From contig NW_004754903.1 in NCBI RefSeq assembly GCF_000188695.1, forward strand, positions 417,760 through 435,259: 17,500 bases of DNA, in the 5' to 3' direction. A model generated the notes under the pieces. The model saw only the letters and a program-made list of their open reading frames with translations. It did not search any database and had not been told where the DNA came from. Within the stretch, counting starts at the first letter, position 1; each line of letters starts with the position of its first letter. Source of the DNA: Salpingoeca rosetta (taxonomy: Eukaryota > Opisthokonta > Choanoflagellata > Craspedida > Salpingoecidae). Positions 1-8,000 of this stretch are shown in pieces. The translations under genes and the position numbers were made by a program.

Positions 1-178
1 TACATACATGCATACATACATACATACATACATACATACATACATACATACATACATACATACATACATACATACATACATACATACATACATACACACA
101 CACATACACACACACATACACACACACATACACACACATACATACATACACACACCACTTACTCACTCACACACACTC
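1..178. repeat. (TACA)n / (CA)n microsatellite in a PDX1 intron
   Basis: Nearly pure TACA tetranucleotide repeat to about position 94, then mixed CA and TACA units to about 178. It lies directly upstream of a splice acceptor (CAG at 193-195) for the first visible PDX1 exon, so it is read as the 3' part of an intron whose donor lies left of the window. Apparent reading frames through it (Tyr-Ile-His-Thr repeats) are repeat translations, not genes. Confidence 0.9.
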
Positions 179-195
179 ACTCAAAAACGCGTCAG

Positions 196-376
196 TACGC
201 TGGAGAGGAGCGCGTGCCGCTTGCGCTGGTGAAGCGGACGCGCGACCTTGGGCGGCTGCCTGTTGTCAACTTTGCTGCTGGCGGCATTGCCACGCCCGCC
301 GACGCCGCCATGATGATGCAGCTCGGCTGCGACGGCGTCTTTGTCGGATCGGTGCGCACATGTGTGTGTGTGTGTA

Positions 377-418
<42 letters not shown>

Positions 419-781
419 GTGCAGAAGACACAACTTTGTTGTTCTGTTCTCACATTTTGCATACATGGTAACACCTTCACACACATTCACACGCATTTGC
501 ACACACGTTCACACACACAATTTATCCCCTCCCCCACACGCACGCACACACACACACACGCATTCTCCTCCGCCTTCCACCTTTCACCACCTCAGGGCAT
601 CTTCAAGAGCACCAACCCCGAGAAGCGCGCGCGGGCGATTGTGGAGGCCGTGACGCATTTCCGGGACGCGGCGGTGCTGGCGCGCGTGAGCGAGGACCTT
701 GGACCGGCCATGGTCGGCATCAGCTGCGACTCGCTGCTGCGTGACCCAGCGCACAACCAACTCGCCTCCACCCCGGAGTGA
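196..781 (+). CDS. PDX1: Pyridoxal 5'-phosphate synthase, PDX1/PdxS/SNZ family (3' two exons, 5' partial)
   Basis: PDX1 is the synthase subunit of DXP-independent vitamin B6 synthesis. With ammonia from the PDX2 glutaminase it condenses a pentose phosphate and a triose phosphate into PLP in the cytosol. Two exons are visible, 196-351 and 596-781, joined in phase 0 across a GT-AG intron at 352-595. They give 113 C-terminal residues of a protein usually about 300 long. The first exon carries the very conserved [10 protein letters not shown] and ATPADAA blocks and ends in VFVGS. The second opens with GIFKS, which rebuilds the family phosphate-binding motif GSGIFKS exactly at the junction. It continues with [13 protein letters not shown] and AMVGI before TGA at 779-781. 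The catalytic lysines lie in exons left of the window. The acceptor at 195/196 was chosen because YAGEERVP then aligns with the segment before the conserved Pro in plant PDX1. Family assignment is secure; the exact start of the first exon is less so. Confidence 0.93.
352..595 (+). other. PDX1 intron bracketed by (GT)n and (CA)n
   Basis: A 244-bp phase-0 intron with donor GTGCGC at 352 and acceptor CTCAG ending at 595. A (GT)n-rich tract lies at about 361-415, just after the donor. CA-rich tracts at about 478-560 lie before a pyrimidine-rich stretch (CTCCTCCGCCTTCCACC) and the acceptor. In the transcript the GU and CA tracts are complementary. Confidence 0.85.
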
Positions 782-838
782 CGCCTGGCTGTTGTCAACG
801 TATGGGGAGAGAGAGATAGCGACGCAGCCAGAGCGCGA

Positions 839-870
<32 letters not shown>

Positions 871-1126
871 ACACACACATCTCGTCTCATTCATCCCAAC
901 TTGGTTGTTCTTCCTTGATGTTGCTTTTGTTTTCGTACATTTTATGGTCCTGTTATCCAACAATACACCATTCCATTTCATTCAACACAACAACAGCAGC
1001 ACTTCACACAACACCTCTGATGCACGCAAGCAACACACACACATGCAGGAGACAGGTTTGTATGTACATAAATCAATAACCAAACCAGCAAGTACCAGAG
1101 CGACCATCATGCACACCACCCACCAC
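782..1126. other. Intergenic spacer between convergent PDX1 and F-box genes
   Basis: A 345-bp spacer between two stop codons facing each other, so it should hold both 3' UTRs. Apart from the alternating CA/CG block it is ordinary, moderately AT-rich sequence with CA-rich patches. I see no exact AATAAA on either strand; the nearest plus-strand likeness is CATAAATCAATAAC at about 1069-1082. No RNA gene is recognised. Confidence 0.6.
839..879. repeat. (CA)n-(CG)n-(CA)n alternating purine-pyrimidine block
   Basis: About 40 bp of uninterrupted alternating pyrimidine-purine: CA repeats, then about seven CG steps at 854-868, then CA repeats again. It sits 60 bp after the PDX1 stop codon. Alternating CG/CA is the classic left-handed (Z-DNA) prone sequence; whether it forms here is inference. 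Confidence 0.85.
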
Positions 1127-3820
1127 TCAAGAGCGGCGCATGAGGTGGCGCACTACAAGCTGCGCGGCGTGGGTGGACTGAACGTCCTGCGGCCACGCCT
1201 GCACGGCAGTAAGGGCGGATTGCGCAACGGCGCTGTCGTCAAGGTCCAACAACACCAAGTTGAGCACATCCATGAGGTCAAAGCAGCACGCGTGCGAGAG
1301 AAGATCGCACAGGTCCTTCGGCTGCTGCAGATACACGCGTGCCAGGCCAACCTCCTCCCACAGCAGGTTCAGCATGCCCGCGCTTGAGTGAATGGAGGAG
1401 AGTCGCACGCCATGACGCAAGCTCATGCCGGCCAGCGCGTTGTGCGTTGCTGCGTACGACCCGCGCCGCTGCCGCCTTCGCGGTGTCAGCGCATCGCCAG
1501 CACGCGGGTGCATCGCAGCCGGCGCCGGCGGGGACATGGAGTGCGCGGGATCAGCACGTGCCCAGGGCATGATCAAAGGAGAGTGCATGTCGCCGGCACC
1601 GCTCTCATCCTGCCGCTGTGCGTGGCCCATGGCGCGAACCAGCGTCGTCAACAGGCGCAGGCGAGACTCGTCCCTGTGCGAGAACACGCCGTACTTGTGC
1701 AGCATGCCCACCACGCCCGTGTATCCGCCCAGCACCGCCGTCAGGAGCGGGCACTGCTGTGTAAAGGCGGCCTCCTCCGTCGTCAGGAAGATGGCACGCG
1801 CCACCACCAGCCGGCACCCCGCACACGCCTCCATATTGCGCACCACACGCCGATCCACATGCATAATTGGATGTGTTGATGTTGCCGATGGTGTTGCCGA
1901 TGGTGTTGCCGATGTTGTGGCGGTGGTGGTGGTGCCGCTGCTGCTGGGAGAGGTGGGGATTGACGTGGCTGTGTTGCTAGCGCAGCCACGCTTCTTTGCG
2001 TCACTGCTGCTGTCGCTGTTGTCGTTGCCTCCCACGTGCTTGCATGCACTGCATGTACTGCTGCGTTTGTCACCATCAGAGTCCGTGAAGCCAAAGCACT
2101 GGGTGAGGAGGACATGCAGGGCGTCGGTGAACCCAAAGCGGCAGCAGCCCGCAGCCACGGCCTGCCAGCACGAGACGGGCACGCGCGCATGCAACTGCGT
2201 GCGGGTGAGAAACTGCAGCACGCGCGACAGGGCAAAGCCGAAGCTGGGCGCGCACATGCTCATGAGGTTGGTGGACACGATGGCCAGCATGGCATCGTCA
2301 AACTCAAACTGCCGGCGCACAAAGTCGAGGCACTTGACGGCACCGCACCGGCACATCTGCCCGAGCAGCGGCCACGCGTGCGTGAGGCCCGGCAGCGTGT
2401 CCGTGTAGTGCTGGCGCCGCAGGTCGAGCGCGTTGTGCAAGCATGCAAGCACAAAGGCGCGGTCGCGGCTGACGGCCGCCTCAATGTGCGGCACGTGCAC
2501 GCGGGCGTACTGCGCGTGGTTGCGCAGCAGATGGTCCAGCAGCGCCACGTTTCCGTCCTCGCACGCGTGCGCCACGGCAATGCTGGCCAGGTCAAGCAGG
2601 TCCTCCTCCGGCACGCTCAGCGAGAGAAAGTAGTCGACCGTGCGCGGGCTGTTGAGCACGGGCGCGTTGGCGTGCAGCGCGTCCGCCACCTGCTGCTGCT
2701 CGGAGTAGTTGGCCTTGCCTGCAAGCAACCGCGCCGCGTCCGCGTGCCCGTTCTGCAGGCTCTGGTCGAAGAAGGCCAGCAGGGACTCGCGGCAGATGAG
2801 CGGGGGCACGCTGTCCGCCACTTTTCCAATGGCATCGAAGATGGCCCGGATGCACGCCACGTGGCCCATCTTCACCGCCACGCGCATGCACAGCAGCATG
2901 GCCGCAGACCGCTGCTTGTGCTCGGCAGCCAGCAGCGGCGGCAGCGTCAGCAGGTGGTGCAGCACGCGCGCCGCGCCAACCAGCGCCGCCACGCTGGCCA
3001 CGTCCACCACGGCCTCCGGCGTCTTCAAGTGCGGCCGCTCGCGCGGGAAGAAGCGCGTGTACAGGCGGACGGCCGACTCCGCCATGCGCGGCGGCGGCAC
3101 CGCTGGCGGCGGCATGACGGCGATGGTGTCGTGCACGAGCTGGATGACCGGGTTGGAGCGGCGGCGCGGCCCGCGCTCTTGTTGCTGCCGGTACACCGCT
3201 GTCACGCGCCACAGCACCTTGTACGGGCGCATCTCATCCACCGTGGCGTGCAGGAACCAGCAGCTGCAGCGCAGAGCACACAGATCGTCCACGCTCAGGT
3301 GCGGCAGCACGTGCTGCTGGATCACCTCCCGCGGCAGATCACACAGCGTGTGCAGGTCATCGTGCTGGTGCTCGTGGTCGTGGTTGGGGCGGTCACGGTG
3401 GCCGTGGTCGTGCATTTGCTGCTGCGGCTGTGTTTGTGAGCGCTTGGCGAAGAAGGGTGAGGGCGGCGTTGTCGTAATCACCGGCACCTTCGGCGCCTTG
3501 CTCGTGGTCATTGGCGCTGCGTCTGTGGCTGGTGCGCCCCAGCGCTGGTTGTAGCGGTGGTAGTACTGCTCCTCAACGGCCACGCTGCTGGACGACGAGG
3601 AGGTCATGGACGATGCTGCGACCCGGTCGGGCGAGCTTGGCACAGAGGCATACGCGCTGTCCAGGCCGCGTGCACTGCTACTGCTGCTGCTACTGGTGGT
3701 GCTGGTGCTGGTGGTGGCCGTGTGCTTGGGCGCTGTGCTGGCGTCGGACGCCATGGAGGACGTGGAGGTCGTCCTCCCGCGGTACCAGCTCATGTTGCAG
3801 GTGAGCTCACGCTGGCTCAT
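1127..3820 (-). CDS. F-box protein with degenerate ankyrin-like repeats (897 aa)
   Basis: A single-exon frame on the minus strand, ATG at 3820 and TGA at 1127-1129. An F-box lies at about residues 157-203 (LCDLPREVIQQHVLPHL, then LRCSCWFLHATV). F-box proteins bind Skp1 and recruit substrates to SCF ubiquitin ligases, so a substrate adaptor is the likely role. From about 270 to 600 come helical pairs resembling worn ankyrin repeats, with cores such as AVKMGHVACIRAIF, SLQNGHADAARLL and ACEDGNVALLDHLL; another follows the low-complexity insert (LGGYTGVVGMLHKYG). The N-terminus is Ser/Thr-rich with a His/Asp-rich patch at 137-154. A Cys/Ser/Thr-rich insert with three SATP-type units interrupts the C-terminal half. 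The frame stays open upstream, but that part translates a pentanucleotide repeat and is HT-rich, so MSQRELTCNM is the preferred start. The F-box is well supported; substrate and precise family are unknown. Confidence 0.8.
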   Translation of the reverse strand: MSQRELTCNMSWYRGRTTSTSSMASDASTAPKHTATTSTSTTSSSSSSSARGLDSAYASVPSSPDRVAASSMTSSSSSSVAVEEQYYHRYNQRWGAPATDAAPMTTSKAPKVPVITTTPPSPFFAKRSQTQPQQQMHDHGHRDRPNHDHEHQHDDLHTLCDLPREVIQQHVLPHLSVDDLCALRCSCWFLHATVDEMRPYKVLWRVTAVYRQQQERGPRRRSNPVIQLVHDTIAVMPPPAVPPPRMAESAVRLYTRFFPRERPHLKTPEAVVDVASVAALVGAARVLHHLLTLPPLLAAEHKQRSAAMLLCMRVAVKMGHVACIRAIFDAIGKVADSVPPLICRESLLAFFDQSLQNGHADAARLLAGKANYSEQQQVADALHANAPVLNSPRTVDYFLSLSVPEEDLLDLASIAVAHACEDGNVALLDHLLRNHAQYARVHVPHIEAAVSRDRAFVLACLHNALDLRRQHYTDTLPGLTHAWPLLGQMCRCGAVKCLDFVRRQFEFDDAMLAIVSTNLMSMCAPSFGFALSRVLQFLTRTQLHARVPVSCWQAVAAGCCRFGFTDALHVLLTQCFGFTDSDGDKRSSTCSACKHVGGNDNSDSSSDAKKRGCASNTATSIPTSPSSSGTTTTATTSATPSATPSATSTHPIMHVDRRVVRNMEACAGCRLVVARAIFLTTEEAAFTQQCPLLTAVLGGYTGVVGMLHKYGVFSHRDESRLRLLTTLVRAMGHAQRQDESGAGDMHSPLIMPWARADPAHSMSPPAPAAMHPRAGDALTPRRRQRRGSYAATHNALAGMSLRHGVRLSSIHSSAGMLNLLWEEVGLARVYLQQPKDLCDLLSHACCFDLMDVLNLVLLDLDDSAVAQSALTAVQAWPQDVQSTHAAQLVVRHLMRRS
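1881..1916. repeat. 12-bp tandem repeat inside the F-box gene
   Basis: Two perfect copies of GTTGCCGATGGT followed by a third ending GTT, at 1881, 1893 and 1905. On the coding (minus) strand they translate to tandem Ser-Ala-Thr-Pro units in the low-complexity insert. The 12-bp period keeps the frame. Confidence 0.9.
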
Positions 3821-4640
3821 GGTACATACGGCTTCGGAGAGAGGAAGGGGAATGAGGAGAGGGAGGTGCCTTGTGGTGTGGTGGGAGGTGTGGTGTGGTG
3901 TGGTGTGGGAGGTGTGGTTCGAACCAAGAGAGCCAAGGCTGTGGGGTGTGTTCGTGTTGGAGTTGGATGCTTGCAAGCAAGCAAGCAAGGAAAGGAAAAA
4001 GAAAGTTTACTTGGTGGATTGGCTGGTGAGTGAATGGATGGGATCGATGGGATCGAGGCGGTTGGGGAGAGCGGGGGGGGGGGGCGGTGAGCGTGGTGGT
4101 GTGAGGGCTTGGCTTGGAAAACGGCAGCACAGCGCAGCGCAGAGCAAGCAGAGCAAGACAGCGAAGCAAGCAAAGGAAGGAGTTTTGCGCGCTTGGCTTG
4201 CTTGGCTTGGCTTGTTTTGTGGCTTTTTTGTGCGACGCTAGCCGGTGCCAGGCAACATCACAAGTTGCAGGGTTGCAGCAAAACGCAAAACGCAAACAAG
4301 ACAGCGTGAGCAAGGTTGGCATGAGCAATCAAAGTGAAAGGGTGGCGAAACTGTCAACGTTGACAGAAGTGCGGATAGATAAAAGGGTAGTGGATGCGGG
4401 TAAAATTTGAGGCGGCAAGAACAAGGAGAAAAGACGTGTGTCACACAGGAGACACACCCAAAATGTTTTCTTCGTGGTGTGGAGAGACAAACACTCACTG
4501 CAGTGCCCTTGCCGTGCCATGAGCACGAGACAACAAAGCAAGAGACCACTTTCACGCACATGACGTTCACGCACACAACAATACACGAGACTACAAGAAG
4601 ATACTCTGTCCTGCTGGCCGGCCTCCTGACCGAGGACACC
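3821..4640. promoter_or_regulatory. Repeat-rich spacer between divergently transcribed genes
   Basis: About 820 bp separate the F-box start codon (minus) from the first candidate coding exon of the SecA-like gene (plus), so it must hold the 5' UTRs and promoters of both. It contains four GGTGT units (3887-3906), AAGC/GGAAAGG-type repeats (about 3970-3995), a run of 12 G (4073-4084), AGCAAGCA-type repeats (about 4125-4180) and CTTGG repeats (about 4186-4213). No TATA box or initiator could be assigned. No convincing coding region is seen; short frames here look like repeat translations. Confidence 0.5.
4073..4084. repeat. Homopolymer run of 12 G
   Basis: Twelve consecutive G on the plus strand in the divergent promoter region. 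It is an indel-prone site and a possible length polymorphism or assembly error point. Confidence 0.9.
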
Positions 4641-4700
4641 ATGTGTGACCCAAAGCCGACAAGGCAACAGTGCGCATCTGAAGCGCCACTAACTCAACAA
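4641..4700 (+). CDS. Tentative first coding exon of the SecA-like gene
   Basis: The main P-loop exon is open back only to 5026 and has no ATG before 5302, so coding sequence must come from upstream by splicing or from a late start. ATG at 4641 follows GAGGACACC, an acceptable eukaryotic start context. It encodes 20 residues (MCDPKPTRQQ, then CASEAPLTQQ) and ends at a GTGAGA donor at 4701 in phase 0. Acceptors after CAG at 5055, 5094 or 5103 are all phase 0 and would join it in frame. The exon is short and has no recognisable domain, so this is a proposal. The alternative is a start at the in-frame ATG at 5302, 30 bp before the P-loop codons. Confidence 0.3.
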
Positions 4701-5055
4701 GTGAGAGCAGCTCGAGCGACAGACAAAAACCTCCCAGAGCCTCCCAGTCAATTCTCGTTGTTGAATCATGGGAGTAACCGATACTGTTGTAGTGAGCCCG
4801 TGGAGGACATTCAACAGCGCGTACAGGACTCCCCTCCTTCAACGGAAAAGTATCTCGTTCTCATTTGGGTTAGTGGCATTTCATGAGGACTTTGGCTTGA
4901 AAAGATTGCACGGATGGGCGTTTGATTGGTTGGTTAAGGTTGTGCAACCTCATGCGGCACGCACATTTTTCTGACCTAACAAGTCTCCTCAAACTCAATG
5001 TAAAATGCTGCGTGCTGTTTGTTAGTGTGCACTGGCAGAGACTCCACTTGGGCAG

Positions 5056-8000
5056 GGGCACCAACCTGACGCCAAGAAAACTGATCTGCTGCAGCTTGTG
5101 CAGAATGCCAAGAACCGTGCAACAGACGAAGTATACTTACCTTGTCATCGGGATAACTTTGAAGACCTTGAAGATCACATCAAGTCCAACAAGTGGGCAG
5201 AAGCGTTTGATTCAGTCGTGGCTGTGCTTCAAGACGTTCGTCCCTTTGACATTCATAAGACAAGGTATCTCATCGACCAGAGTCGCGTGTATGCGGAGGC
5301 GATGCAGAGCAAGAACGTCGTCGTCTTCCTCGGTCGATCGGGCGCCGGCAAATCCACCTCCCTGCTCTATCTCTCTGGCTGCAAGATGATCCAGCGTACC
5401 AACGCCTATCGCGACATTGGCCCTGCCCCTGGCGCTGCTCCTGAGGGCTTCAAGGTCAATGGCAACCCCGAAAGCGAGACGGCGTACGTGCGTGGTGTCC
5501 GCATGACAGTGGATTACCTTGTGGACAACGGCGTTATGTTCGGAGATGACGACACAGACGTCCTGATTGTGGACACGCCAGGTTAGTTGCAGCTTTTCTG
5601 TTTCGCACCCAATACACGCACACGCACACATACACACATTCTCTCACATGCATGCTTGATGCACACTTGTGTCCCCACCTCGCCTCAATAACTCACTAAC
5701 TGCTTCCCCACCCCCGCATCCATTCCACAACTCAATACACAGGCATCGGCGACAATTCCGGTCCAGAGGTTGACGTGGCGAACACCATCGGCATCCACCA
5801 CGCCCTCAAGTCATGCAAGGGCTTCTGGCCGGTCATCGTCGCTTCCAAGGATAGTGGCGGCAACGGAGAACTGACCAAGGCGAGCCTGAAAGTGGCCTCC
5901 AACCTCTTCAAGAGCATCAGCAGCATCAAAAGTCGCCTGTCTTTCCTCTTCACTAAGTACCAGAGCGTTGACGAGCATGACGCAATCGCTGAAATGTTCA
6001 AGGTGTTCCAGGAGCAAGCACGGGAGCGCCCTAGTGATGATCCGTACCGTGTCATCGTCCGCGTCATCGCCGCCAAGCTCAAGCAACTCAAGAGTCGGAA
6101 ACAAGCCGGAGATGAGATTGTCCTCCCTCTCGAACCAGATCGCATCGCACTGCACCTCAACGACATCTTGAACAAGCAACCCATTGCCCCGTCAAGCGTG
6201 GCCGACCAACCATCGCTCCTCTCCATCTCGGAGGCAGCCATCGCTGACCAGGCCCGCCTCAACATCGCCGCCATCCAGTTTGCCATGGAGCGTGGCGAGC
6301 ACGACCTCGCCGTTCAGCGCGTCAAGGAGCTGCAGGACCTGCAGGAGGTGGTGCCGTCCGAGGAGGTGACGCGGGCCACAAAGAACGCCCAGCAGGCGAT
6401 TGTGCAGCACCTTACGCGTGAGTTCAACGCTGTGGTGGAGCGCATCAACGAGTTCAAGGATGCTTCTACCGGCTTCATTGCCGTGGATGTGCTGGACACC
6501 CTCACCGCCATTGGCGACGCCACCCGCTTCTTCCAACGTGAGCTGCAAAACCTCGACCTCTCCGCCGTCTCTGCAGAGGTGACGGCCTCCGCCCTTGGCG
6601 ACCTGGTCAACACACTGCAGCGGGACGTGGGCCGCGCTGAGCTCTCCGCCCACGCGCGCGTCAACCAGGCCAACAAGCTGCGCACCCTCGTCAGCGCCAT
6701 CAGCAGCATCCCTGCCGAGCGGTACGAGAGCGCCGCGCAGGGCCTCGCAGACGAAGTGCTTTCGATGCAGCGGCGTGCTGTTGAGGCGCTCGAACAGCGA
6801 CAGCTGCACGAGGCAGGCGATCTAGGCACAGCCACGCTACAGGCTGCAGATGCTTTTGCCGCCCACCTCGACGCCACCCGCACGGCCCAGCTGACAGGCG
6901 CCAGCGTGGGCTCCAGTGGCGCCGGCAGCAGCGGCAGCACATCGTCAACAACAACAACAACAACAACAACAACGACGACGACGACGAGCACTGCCAGCAG
7001 CCAGAAGACCAGCGCCAGCAGCCTCCCTCAGCAGGTGGGCGAGTTCACCCTCACTGGCCAAGTCGAAGTCGAAGCAGAGACCGCCCAGTCGGCGTCGCAG
7101 CGCATTGCTCCCTGGCGGGACGCGTTCATCAAGTCCCTGCGTGCTGCCGTGCATTACCCTGTTGAGCAAGCTCGTCGCACTCTGATCGACCTCACCCCAA
7201 ACAACTTGGGCCTAAAAGGACAGACCGCTGTGGACGCGCTGGCAACAGCGCTGGCCCTCACCACCGATGTGCAGAAGACGCCCCAGCTTGCAGCCGTCAT
7301 CGGCGCACAGCAGCTGGAGTCGCTGCTCGACCAGCTTGTGTTCGTGTGCGACGAGCATCTCACCCACATCATCAACGATATTGCGGAAGTGTGCCAGCAG
7401 GACCTGACCGACGCCCTTCAGCAGGCAGAGCCGCTTGTGCTCCACCTCGTCCGATTCCGCGACTTGCCCTCTGTGGATTTGGCGCGCAAGTACACTCGCC
7501 ACGAGGCCGCAGCGCGTGCAGAGGTTGCCCGGGTCGTGGGCACCGCCCAACAGCTCGTGCGCGATATTTTGCACAACGCGTTTAACAACCACAGTGACAG
7601 TGGCATACCTTGCTCTCTCACAGCCCTGCTGGCCTCGCTCAAGGCCGCAACGTATGCCAACGAACTGCAGGCTGGCATGATTGACAAGGCCACCGACAAA
7701 CTCATCAGCAGCGTGCGAAGTGAGGAATGCCAGTTTGTTGCCGTCGCCACCCGCATGCCCATCCAGCTCGACAACCCCGACATTGTTCCCAATGTGGCGG
7801 AGGCCATCGCCCGACTCTCCAGCCTGCGCACACTTGGTAGCATCCTTGGCGGTGTCGGTGAGGGCTACACACATGCCATTACTCACGCAGAGAATACTGT
7901 CCAACGCATTGTGGACACGGCCAAGGAGTTCTTTGCCAAAGTCCCAACAGACATCGTCTTTGACAACCCTGCAACGGGCGGTGACGAAGACGTGTCGAGC

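Noticed and set aside
1..178. CRISPR-like or satellite array
   Set aside because: The unit is four bases with no spacers; this is a simple microsatellite in a eukaryotic intron.
8..232. Frame encoding Tyr-Ile-His-Thr repeats
   Set aside because: Pure translation of the (TACA)n microsatellite running into the PDX1 exon in the wrong frame.
1425..2408. Plus-strand 327-codon open frame
   Set aside because: Shadow frame opposite the F-box gene, with long Val/Ala runs from the 12-bp repeat and no domain.
2036..3439. Plus-strand 467-codon open frame opposite the F-box gene
   Set aside because: It is an antisense shadow of a GC-rich coding region. Its product is Arg/Val/His-rich with no domain, while the opposite strand has an F-box and ankyrin-like repeats.
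4407..4886. Plus-strand 159-codon frame in the upstream spacer
   Set aside because: No domain and biased Thr/His content. Only a 60-bp part of this same frame is considered further, as a tentative exon (4641-4700).
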